A stretch of DNA of 32,190 nt from a virus. Below are positions 7,171-17,000 of this stretch, piece by piece; positions within the stretch are counted from its first letter, which is position 1, and each line of letters starts with the position of its first letter. Location of the stretch: IMG/VR virus record IMGVR_UViG_3300030389_002262, positions 1 through 32,190 of that record; one strand, 5' to 3'. A program made the position numbers and the translations under genes. The notes beneath the pieces were generated by a model. That model did no database searches. It saw only the letters and a list, made by a program, of their open reading frames with translations, and had not been told where the DNA came from.

Positions 7171-9758
7171 TGCGTAGAGTAAGAATACCTATTCAAAACT
7201 TTCAATTTGGTGAAGTAAATCCATCTATACTTTCACGTACAGATACACAAATATATGCTAACTCTGCACAAAGATTACAAAACTTTTTTTTAAGAGCAGA
7301 AGGTGGTGTTACCAAAAGGTCTGGTACAAAACATATTTATACATTTGATACAACAATAAATCAGACAGCTTGTACAATTACTGTAACAGATTTTGCAAAT
7401 ATTGTTGCTGGTTCTACAATAACAATTACAAAATCAAATGGAGATAAAGTAACATTTACGTGTTTAGGTACTGGGTCAGCTACCCCTGGCACTAATGAGT
7501 TCTATGTTGTAACAGATAACAATACATCTGCTGATAATATTCAAGCAGCGATTAATGCTCATGCTGATTTTACTGTAGCTAATCCAGCTGCAAATGTTAT
7601 TACAGTTACAGAAACAAATAAATCTACAACAGGTTTTACTTTAGCAACAAGTTCTGATGCAACCAGATTAGCAACAACCTCTGAAGCTTTAGGTAAAGTT
7701 CAACAAGTAAGAATTATTCCATTTATATTTTCTGATGATGAAAGATATATTATTGCTTTAGAGCATGAGAAAATAAGATGTTTTCAAATTTCAACAGCAG
7801 GTGCTGTTTCACTTGTTGCAACATTAACACAAGATACAGATAGTGCTACAATTCCATACACAGATACAATGTTGCATGAAATTGATTTTGCACAATCTGG
7901 TGATTTGATGTTTTTAACACATCAAACAGTACCAATTAAAATTTTAAAAAGAACTGGTTTAACATCTTTTCAATTAGAACCATTTACATTTTCAGTACAA
8001 GGTGATTCAACATCTCCTTCAAATGATTTTACTTCAAATCAACCTTTTGCAAAATTTCAAAGTCAAGGTGTAACACTTGATGTAAATGCAGTAAGTGGTA
8101 CTGGTGCAACTATAACAGCATCAGAAGATTATTTTGTATCTGGTCATGTAGGTTCAAGAATAAGATACTATGGAACTGAAATAATTATAACAGGTTTTAC
8201 AAGTGCAACAGTAGTAACTGGTACAATACAAGGAACTATAAAACAGAAACTTGATATTAATGCTTTAAGAACAATTGAAGGAACTGCTGAAATAGAAGTT
8301 ACTCATGCTAATCATGGTTTAAAACAAGGTGATACTATTATTGTTAGTGAAGCAGCAACTATTGCAACTATTACAGCAGGTAATATAAATGGTACAAGAA
8401 CAATAACAGCAAGAATAGATAGTAATCGTTATAGATTTAACGCAGCATCTGGTACAGCAGATGCAACTGTAGATGGTGGTGGCGCACCTATTATTACAAC
8501 TCATGCTCCAACTACTGAATGGGCTGAACAAGCTTATTCATCTGTAAGAGGTTATCCAGCTTGTGTTACTTTCCATGAAAATAGACTTTGGTTTGGTGGT
8601 ACACCTGCTCAACCAGATACAATATGGTCTAGTAAATCAAATGACTTTTTTAATTTTGATGTTGGTACTGCTGCGCCAGCTGATTCTATAGAACTTGTTG
8701 CTAGTATTGGTGAGATTAATACAATTAGACACATGATAAGCAATAGAGATTTACACGTATTTACAAGTACATCTGAATTTTTTGTACCAGCATTTGCAAA
8801 TACACCAATATCACCAACGAATGCACAAGTAAAAAGACAAACTCCTTTTGGTTCTAATTTTGTAAAACCTATTCTTTTAGATGGTACAACAATATATTGT
8901 TTAGCTTCAAATACATCTGTAGCTGAATACGTATTTGCAGATACACAACAAGCTTATACTTCTAATATTATTTCAACAGTATCTTCACATTTAATTAAAA
9001 CACCACATCAAATGGCAGTATTGCAAGGTGCTTTAGATAGACCAGAAAGCTATGTTTATTTTGTAAATGGTGATGGAAGCATTGCTGTTTTTACTTCTAA
9101 TCGATATGAGCAAAAAGCAGGTTGGACAGAGTTTACTACAAATGGAATTTTTAATTCTATATGTGCAGTTGATACAAATCTATATGTTACAGCTTGGTAT
9201 GATGCAGGTGATGGTACAAAAAAACTTTCTTTAATGGAATTTGATAAAAATAGAAACTTAGATAATAGTAGAGATTATTCTAATACAGCTGTTGCAGAAT
9301 ATACAATACCTACTGCTGATTGGTTAAATGGTGCTGTATTAGATGTTATTACTGACTTAGCTTATGTTGGTCAATTTACTGTTGCTAGTAATAAAATAAA
9401 TACAAGTGCAGCTCAAAACTTAATTATTAATACTAAAGCAGAAATAGGATATACATTCCCTGTTGAACTTAAAACAAATCCATTAGATGTAGGTGTACAA
9501 AGTGGTCCTCTTACAGGACACCCAAGACACTTAAATAAAATTACATTAGATTTAGTTAATGCTAATTCAGTTAGTGTTAATGGTAAAAGACTTACAATAA
9601 GACAAACAACAGATGATATGAGTTTGTCAATTAATCCAGTAACAGAAAAGGTAGAGTTTCGTTTGCTTGGGTATTCAAAAGACCCAACAGTTACTATCAA
9701 TCAAACCACACCATTACCTCTACAAATCAATGGTGTTATAGCAGAGGTTACTTTCTAA
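7170..9758 (+). CDS. Tail tubular protein B / nozzle (T7 gp12-like)
   Basis: 862 residues (T7 gp12 is 794). It forms the hexameric tail nozzle. The start IPIQNFQFGEVNPSILSRTDTQIYANSAQRLQNFFLRAEGGVTKRSGT is diagnostic for this family (the F..GE.sp.l..R.D...Y......l.N......G...rRpGT layout). Residues about 66-170 look like an inserted beta domain with repeated TVTD/TITI/TFTC strands. The centre has W..A.YSSVRGYPACVTFHENRLWFGG and MISNRDLHVFTSTSEFFV, typical propeller-like motifs. The end is beta-rich. It is flanked by one-base TAATG overlaps on both sides. Confidence 0.94.
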   Translation: MRRVRIPIQNFQFGEVNPSILSRTDTQIYANSAQRLQNFFLRAEGGVTKRSGTKHIYTFDTTINQTACTITVTDFANIVAGSTITITKSNGDKVTFTCLGTGSATPGTNEFYVVTDNNTSADNIQAAINAHADFTVANPAANVITVTETNKSTTGFTLATSSDATRLATTSEALGKVQQVRIIPFIFSDDERYIIALEHEKIRCFQISTAGAVSLVATLTQDTDSATIPYTDTMLHEIDFAQSGDLMFLTHQTVPIKILKRTGLTSFQLEPFTFSVQGDSTSPSNDFTSNQPFAKFQSQGVTLDVNAVSGTGATITASEDYFVSGHVGSRIRYYGTEIIITGFTSATVVTGTIQGTIKQKLDINALRTIEGTAEIEVTHANHGLKQGDTIIVSEAATIATITAGNINGTRTITARIDSNRYRFNAASGTADATVDGGGAPIITTHAPTTEWAEQAYSSVRGYPACVTFHENRLWFGGTPAQPDTIWSSKSNDFFNFDVGTAAPADSIELVASIGEINTIRHMISNRDLHVFTSTSEFFVPAFANTPISPTNAQVKRQTPFGSNFVKPILLDGTTIYCLASNTSVAEYVFADTQQAYTSNIISTVSSHLIKTPHQMAVLQGALDRPESYVYFVNGDGSIAVFTSNRYEQKAGWTEFTTNGIFNSICAVDTNLYVTAWYDAGDGTKKLSLMEFDKNRNLDNSRDYSNTAVAEYTIPTADWLNGAVLDVITDLAYVGQFTVASNKINTSAAQNLIINTKAEIGYTFPVELKTNPLDVGVQSGPLTGHPRHLNKITLDLVNANSVSVNGKRLTIRQTTDDMSLSINPVTEKVEFRLLGYSKDPTVTINQTTPLPLQINGVIAEVTF

Positions 9759-10255
9759 TGTGTACATTACCATTATTTATTATGTCAGCTGGAATGTATA
9801 TGCAGTATAAAAGTGCAAATATGTCTGCACAAGCATATGAAGCCCAAGCAGAAGAAGCAAAAAAAACAGCTGAGTTTAATGCAGGTCAAGCTTTAATAGA
9901 AAAAAAACAAAGTGATTTACAAGCTTTATCATTTCAAAATTCAAGACTTGAACAGCTTGATGAAGAAATGCAATCAAATGATGCTTGGTTTGCTTTTCTT
10001 GGAAGAGATGCTCCATCTGAATTATTAGAGTATCAAAAAACAAAAGCTTATAGTGAAATAGGTCGTGGTGATTTAATGGCTTTTTTGCAAGGCAGTAATA
10101 GTATTATGGAAGCAAACCAAGAGATAAGAAGAGGTAATAATGCTGTAATACAAGGTGGTTATGCAGCATCAGCTGCAAGATTAAAAGGATATAGTAATAT
10201 GTTTAGTATGGCATATGGTGGTTATCAAACAGGTATGTTTGCATTAACAGCGTAG
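9758..10255 (+). CDS. Internal virion protein (T7 gp14-like)
   Basis: 165 residues. It starts Met-Cys followed by a hydrophobic helix (TLPLFIMSAGMYMQ) and then a long alanine/glutamine/lysine-rich helix (about 18-60). T7 gp14 begins the same way (MCW, hydrophobic, then helical). In T7 gp14 is ejected first and forms the outer-membrane channel with gp15 and gp16. Position after the nozzle gene and before the two giant internal proteins confirms the assignment. The C-terminus is glycine/tyrosine/methionine-rich (SNMFSMAYGGYQTGMF). It starts in a TAATG overlap. Confidence 0.85.
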   Translation: MCTLPLFIMSAGMYMQYKSANMSAQAYEAQAEEAKKTAEFNAGQALIEKKQSDLQALSFQNSRLEQLDEEMQSNDAWFAFLGRDAPSELLEYQKTKAYSEIGRGDLMAFLQGSNSIMEANQEIRRGNNAVIQGGYAASAARLKGYSNMFSMAYGGYQTGMFALTA

Positions 10256-10264
10256 GATTAGATT

Positions 10265-13200
10265 ATGGCTATAGGACCAATAAGACCAAAAGCAGATACA
10301 TCAAATACTTTTCAACCTGTAAAAGTATTTAGACGAAGTGAACTTGATGTTTCATCTGGAAAGTTAGCTATGGCTAATTCTATTGATACTTTAGGTACAG
10401 CTCTTTATGACGTTGGATATAAAGAAGCAGTAAAGCAATCTAAAAAAACAGGTATTAATGAATATAGAAGTCTTGGTGCTGACCAATTAGTTATTGATGC
10501 AAAAGAATTTTTAGATGACGAAGAAACAAAACCAAATCCAAATTTTGGAAAACCAGTTGCATTAGGTAGAAAATTATCTGGTGGTTCTATTGCACGTGAA
10601 CAATATGAAGAACTTGTAATTAAAGGTTATTTTGATTCTCAAGAAAAAGCCCTTAATAATAAAAATGTAGAACTATATAACAAGGTTGGAAAAGGTGGTT
10701 ATTCAATATCAAAGTATCAAACTGACTTTTCAAATTATGCACAATCGTTAGTTAAGTATGCTTTACCTCAATTCAAAGAACCAATTACAAAAGCAAGCGC
10801 AGAAATTGTAACAAAAAATGTAATTAAATTACAACAAGAGCAAGCTGCAAGAGCAAGAAGAATTGCAATTGAAAGAGAACTTATTGTTATTGATGAACAG
10901 ATAAATAACCTTCAAACAGTTATTGAACAAAATGGTCCTAATAGCAAAATAGTATCAGAAGCTAAAGCTAAAATTCAAGAAAAACTAGATAATGAAAATA
11001 TTAAATCGTATTTAAATAGAAATCCAAAAGCAAATAGAGCTGTTGAAAGAGCGCAATCTGTTGCTATAGCTACTGGTACTTTACTTAACATTAATGAAAA
11101 TATTAATGAAAAATATAGTAAGTCTAATGAAATATTATCATCAGCAACTAATGCTTTTAAACATTTAGAATTATCTAATAATACTAGTAACTTTGTAATA
11201 GAAAATTTTAATAAGCTAACAAATAATGAATTTAAATCACAAATTAATCAAATAACTAAAACAACAAATCCATCAGAAAGAAAAACATTACTTACAAATA
11301 TTCGTCAAACAATTGAATTTACTAAAACAAATACTGCAATTGAACAACAAAACACAGCATTTGAAACTGCTTATAATCCTGCTCTTTCCGATAACATTAA
11401 AGATAGTATAGACACTTTTATTTCTTCAGCATTAGATGGAATTGAACAAGGAAGAGATTTAACTGAAGTTATAACTTCATTAGATAATGTTTCTAGTCGA
11501 GAAAATATTTTAAGAGAATGGAGTAAAGCTGGAGGTAATGCACTCAATCAACAAAATAAAAAGTTTATACAATCGCTTATGCAAACAACAAAGAATGAAA
11601 TTGAAAAATTAAAACCAATTCTTGTAAATCAATCAATTGATAATGTTTCTGATTTTATAAATAATTCAATAGATAATATTGCTAGTGGTGGTAAAGCAAA
11701 CATAAGTGAATTTGCTAATAAATTTATTCCAATGTTAAATGATGCAAAAAACATTACTGTAGACGGTGGAGCAGCAGAATTTCATAGGGACAATATAAGT
11801 GTATTAAAAGTTTTAGCGGCTTATGGTGATGGAACATATAAAAACTCTTATGCGCTTGGTCAAGCAATTGCAAATGTAATGAGTGGAGAATATTTTATAG
11901 GTTCAGATGAGTTAGATATTACACCATTACAAATTGAATCTGGTCAAGATAGATTCGATCAATCAGTAAGAGATGTTCTTAATCAAAACAGAAGCATACT
12001 AGCACAAAACAAAACTAATGAATTAAACGCATCATTAGAAAATAGTATAACATCATTTAAAGAAGATGCTTTTAATATATCAGAAGAAGTATCTGTTGAA
12101 TTAGAAAATTATTCTACTGATGACAAAAGCAAAGCAGTTTTGTTTGGAACATTTTTTGATATATATGATGCACGTAAAAAAAATATAAAGGAAAAAATTA
12201 ATTCAGCTATTGATGCAAGTAAACTCTATGCTACAGAACAAGAAAAAATAGCAGCAAAAGTAAAAGAAGCAAATAAAGTTGAAATAGAAGCAACAAGAGG
12301 TTTACTTAATTATATTTATAAAGATGCTGCTGTAAATTTAGGTGGTCAAGAGTTTGCAAAGAATTTTCATGAATATATGTTATCTGGTTCTACAACAAGT
12401 CTTAATAATTTAACAAGGGGAAGTGAAAGTTTAACTGAGTTTTTTAAAACTACAAAAACTACACTCGATCGTTTTGATGTATTAAGAAATGAATTAAAAA
12501 CTATTTATAGTAATGCTGTAACAACATTTGAACTTACTCAAACAGAACAAGAAATAGAAGCGTTCAACACAGTAATGAACAGTATTTATCAAGGTAAGGC
12601 TACTATATATAATATTGGTTCTGTATTAACATCTAAAGTTAAAAAGCATATGAATGATATTACACCTAATTTAGATTCAGAAGAATTTGCACAAAGTGTA
12701 TATCCTTTAGCACTATTAAGAAATAGTTCAGAATCATTTGTTCCAGATAAAGTTATAAGTGCAATAAAAACTTTAACAAATAACCCAGCAATAATTGGTT
12801 CAAATGAAAAAATGAGTATGGTTTTTAATAATTTAGGAACATATTTTAGCACTTTAAATAACAATACTTCAAGATATAATATTATGAAACGTCTTGCACA
12901 ATCAAATCCAAATTTATCTGTTAATGAAATAAATTTATTTTCAGCACTTCTTACTTATCGAACTCAATTCGATAGAGCTGCTCCAATGCAAATTACTGAT
13001 GCACAAAGATTTATTAATACAGCAAAAGATAAAAATTTAATAGAATATTTTAGAGCAGATGAAACAGAGAAGGATATTTTAGATCAAGCACAAAATATTT
13101 TTAATAATGCAATGGGAAATGAAAATTTATCAGTAACACATTTTGATAATTTTATGTCACAGCATGGTGAATATTTTCAGTTTCTTGTTGCAAATTTTAA

Positions 13201-14026
13201 TTCAGATAAAAAAAATGAAAACATAACTAGTGATTTAAGTAATTCACAATTTTTTTTAAACACAGTTAAAGAATTTATAGATACTAATTTTAAGGCATAT
13301 GATGAAGATGAATATCAAGCATTTGGACCACCTAAAAGTAATAAAAATTTAAATGCTATTGTTTATTCTGAAGCTGAAAAAATAGAGTTTAAAACTTTTA
13401 TGATTGATAATATTAATAAAAATGTAAGTGGTATGCCACAAGTTAAATTTATGCTTGGGGATGAAATGATTATAAGAGGTGATAAACAAGAATTTTTATT
13501 AAGTTCTGATTACGAAAAACGATTAGATGCAATTGGTGAAGATAAAATTAATGAACAAAAAGAATTTGAAGGAAAGTATATTCCAATTAAATTTGCATCA
13601 CTTGGTAATAATACATTTCAAGTTATAAATGCTAGAGATGGTTCAGTTTTAATTGCACCTAATAAAAGTTTTAACAATCAAGCTACCTTGTATGAATTTA
13701 ATATTAATGAAGTTATTTCAGAAAGAGCAGACCCCGATGAAATGTCTGATAATTTAATAAAACAATTTAGAAGTGTTCTTACACAAGAAAAATTTGATAG
13801 AGATTTACAACTTTACTCACAAGGTAAGAAAATAGTTCTTGATTACTTTGAAGATGTAAAACAAGATTCTCCTTTATATCAAGGATATATGAATATGTTA
13901 ACACAAGCTTTAAGAGATAAACAAAATATTTATAAGAAAACTACAAAGCTTAATGAATATTTTCAATATCTAAATTATGAAACTGAAAACATAAGTGAAA
14001 TATTAAATCAAGATAATAAAGAATGA
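10265..14026 (+). CDS. Large internal virion protein (T7 gp15-like)
   Basis: 1253 residues, almost wholly helical and very rich in Asn, Lys, Ile and Glu. No membrane segment or enzyme motif is visible. A strong coiled coil lies near residues 195-235 (LQQEQAARARRIAIERELIVIDEQ). In T7, gp15 (747 residues) is a helical tube protein that with gp14 and gp16 makes the DNA ejection conduit across the periplasm. Position and composition fit, but this protein is about 500 residues longer, which could mean a longer conduit or fused extra domains. The assignment rests on gene order and character rather than on a clear motif. It overlaps the next gene by ATGA. Confidence 0.8.
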   Translation: MAIGPIRPKADTSNTFQPVKVFRRSELDVSSGKLAMANSIDTLGTALYDVGYKEAVKQSKKTGINEYRSLGADQLVIDAKEFLDDEETKPNPNFGKPVALGRKLSGGSIAREQYEELVIKGYFDSQEKALNNKNVELYNKVGKGGYSISKYQTDFSNYAQSLVKYALPQFKEPITKASAEIVTKNVIKLQQEQAARARRIAIERELIVIDEQINNLQTVIEQNGPNSKIVSEAKAKIQEKLDNENIKSYLNRNPKANRAVERAQSVAIATGTLLNINENINEKYSKSNEILSSATNAFKHLELSNNTSNFVIENFNKLTNNEFKSQINQITKTTNPSERKTLLTNIRQTIEFTKTNTAIEQQNTAFETAYNPALSDNIKDSIDTFISSALDGIEQGRDLTEVITSLDNVSSRENILREWSKAGGNALNQQNKKFIQSLMQTTKNEIEKLKPILVNQSIDNVSDFINNSIDNIASGGKANISEFANKFIPMLNDAKNITVDGGAAEFHRDNISVLKVLAAYGDGTYKNSYALGQAIANVMSGEYFIGSDELDITPLQIESGQDRFDQSVRDVLNQNRSILAQNKTNELNASLENSITSFKEDAFNISEEVSVELENYSTDDKSKAVLFGTFFDIYDARKKNIKEKINSAIDASKLYATEQEKIAAKVKEANKVEIEATRGLLNYIYKDAAVNLGGQEFAKNFHEYMLSGSTTSLNNLTRGSESLTEFFKTTKTTLDRFDVLRNELKTIYSNAVTTFELTQTEQEIEAFNTVMNSIYQGKATIYNIGSVLTSKVKKHMNDITPNLDSEEFAQSVYPLALLRNSSESFVPDKVISAIKTLTNNPAIIGSNEKMSMVFNNLGTYFSTLNNNTSRYNIMKRLAQSNPNLSVNEINLFSALLTYRTQFDRAAPMQITDAQRFINTAKDKNLIEYFRADETEKDILDQAQNIFNNAMGNENLSVTHFDNFMSQHGEYFQFLVANFNSDKKNENITSDLSNSQFFLNTVKEFIDTNFKAYDEDEYQAFGPPKSNKNLNAIVYSEAEKIEFKTFMIDNINKNVSGMPQVKFMLGDEMIIRGDKQEFLLSSDYEKRLDAIGEDKINEQKEFEGKYIPIKFASLGNNTFQVINARDGSVLIAPNKSFNNQATLYEFNINEVISERADPDEMSDNLIKQFRSVLTQEKFDRDLQLYSQGKKIVLDYFEDVKQDSPLYQGYMNMLTQALRDKQNIYKKTTKLNEYFQYLNYETENISEILNQDNKE

Positions 14027-17000
14027 CTTTTCTATATAAATCAAGATTACCAGAAAAATATCAAAACGAGATATTAAGAAGTTATTCTAATAATCAATCT
14101 TTTGTTCCAGAGCAAAGACCCACTTGGGGTGATACTTGGGCTGCTCAAATTTCTTATACATATGGTCGTATTAAAGAACGAATATCAGATGTTTATACTT
14201 ATGGTCGTGACCCAACTCGTACAGGTTATTATGCTAAACGTGACAAAAATTATAATGCTTTTGATGATTTATTTGGTTATGAAGATTATGCTGATTACTT
14301 AACAACCAATGCTGTAAATGCAGAACATATGGCAATATTAAAAAATAGAATAGAGTATAATAAAAAAACAAGACAAGTGTTAGCTGATTCAAGTTTGTTA
14401 AACCAATTTACAGCTGGTTTTTTTGACCCTGTTAATTTGGTTGCTCTTCCTTTTGGTGGACCAGCTATAGGAATAGGAAGGTCTGCATTAAGAGTAGGTG
14501 CAGGTGTTGGTGTTATTACAGCTGGTCAAGAATTAGCTCGCGCTCCTTTTGACCCATTAAACCAACCTTACGAGGTAGCAATTAATATGGCTTTTGGTAT
14601 TGGTGCTGGCACTATTCTTGGAGGTTTAACTGGTATAGCACCAACTTTAAAAGCTAAAGCTATAAAAACAGAACAAGCAGAAATGGATTCTTTCTTAGCT
14701 AATGTTGGTGGAATTAAAGCAGATGAATATTTCCCAGGTCCAAATCAAATTGATAGAAGTCCATTTGCAAATGTATCTAATGAAAATTTAATTAAACAAA
14801 AAACTGTTAAAGATGATGAACTAAAAAAACTTACAGATGAACATGAATCTATACGCAAAAGATTTTATAATGGTGAAGATGTTTATAATAAACTTACAAG
14901 TTTAGAAAATAAAATATCAAATCTAAAAACAGAAATTAATCCTCTTAAAATTGAAAGTAAGCTTAGATTAATTGATGATGCAATGTCTGGTAAACAAGAT
15001 TTTAAAATTGCAAGTAATGCTTTAGCAGATGGCTTGTTATATAATCTTGTGTCTGTTCCTCTTAGAAGAGTGATTAATAGTAAAGCTGGCAATAAAACTA
15101 AACTTATGACTATGCGATTAGCTGCTGACAATGGTTTTTTAACAACACTTGAACAGATGGGATTAACAGCTTCAAAAGGTGTCTATCAATTAAGTCAAAC
15201 ACGTATGGGTGAAATGTATAAAGTTATGCAATCTATTACTAATGATTGGAGAAATCATGCAGGTAAACAAGAAGCATTTCAAAAAATGACTTATAACATT
15301 TCTAATACTTCTCAAAGATTAAAAAATTTATACAATAAAGTTGATTCTACAGATTATCTAAATGTTAATCCTAAAGATTTAACATTACAAATGTATATGA
15401 AAAATGTAAATTATCATAGAACTTTTAAAACACCATTAGATGAGCTTACAGAAGCACAACGAAAATCAATAAAAGCATTAGATACTTTCTATGAAACATA
15501 TAATCAAAGATTACAAAGTGTTGGTTTGTTAGGTCAGTTTGATAACATTAATCGTTCTTTGGGTATTAAAGAAAAACAATTATTAAAAGTAAAAAAAGAA
15601 TATAATATACACACAGAAACACAACCAAAAGAAACTGAATTTAAATCAATTTTAGAAAATAGGATTAAAGAACTTAATGAAGAAATAATTGAGTTACAAG
15701 GTTCAGCAAAATTTGTTGATGATGTAACTGAAGATAAAGTTTTTAATCCTAGATTTTATAACAAACAAGCTATACTTGATAATAGAGAAAAGTTTGAACA
15801 AATTATAAAAGATTCTTTTTTACGTGACCCATTTATTTATGTAAAAAAAGGAAATGAATTTGTTAAAGAACCAATGGCAATTGACGAAGAATCATTATTA
15901 AAAAGAGCTAAACAAGTTACAAATAATATACTTGGTGAAAATGATATTGCTAATTTAGATATGACATATAATGGTTCTGGTCGTTCAAAACATTTAAGGC
16001 ATAGACAAATTTCTGCAACTGACCAAGAATTATTTGAGTTTCTTGAACAAGACCCATTAAAAGTAATGAGAGCATATGTATCTAAGGTTGCACCTGCTTA
16101 TGAATTTGCTAGAGCTTTTAATGGTAAATCTATTAAAGATATTAGACATGAAATTTATGAAGATACTTTAAATAATGGTGGTACACTTAAAGATGCTTAT
16201 AAACATTTTAAAGAGTTTAAACATTTATATGATAGAATAGTTGGAGTTACAGTTAAAAATCCAGATAGATTAAGTTATCAAACAGCAAATGTTATTAGGT
16301 CATTAGCACAATTGAATTTTTTAGGTAGAGCTGTTTATTCTACTATTTCTGAACCTGCAAAATTATTCCATGACCATCATTATAAAGATGTATTTAAAGG
16401 TATGTTTACTTTAATAGAAGCAGGTTTTAAAGGAGAGGGTGGTAAGATAGCTCGTATGCAAGCTGATGAAGTTATGAAAGCAGGTGAAGCATTAGATATT
16501 GTTTTGCAATCTACACATCTTAGATTTATGGATGATTTAAAAAGTAATCCTTTGCAAAGTAATATATGGGATAAATCAAGAGATGTATTTTTTACATTAA
16601 ATGGATTGGCTCCTGTTACTAATATGCTTAAACAATTAGATGGTATTATACGTCAGCATACTATCATTGATAATTCTTTAAAAGTTAAACATGGACTAGC
16701 TACAAAAGAAGAAAGACTTTTTTTATTACGATATGGTATTGATGAAGATATGGCTAATCGTATAGCAAAAGCAAAATGGCAAGAAACTGATTCTGGTTTA
16801 TATTTTGCAAATACAGAAGAGTGGCTTAATGCAAAAGAATTTGACCATATTACAAGTGTTAAAGTAATTTCATCTTCAAGTGATGCTCCAGAATGGAAAG
16901 GAAAACAAGGTGTTGCTGCTTTTGCACGAAAAGAAAAAAAATCAGTTAATAAAATAGAAATAAGAAATGTTAAAACAAATGAATTAATAGATTCTTATCA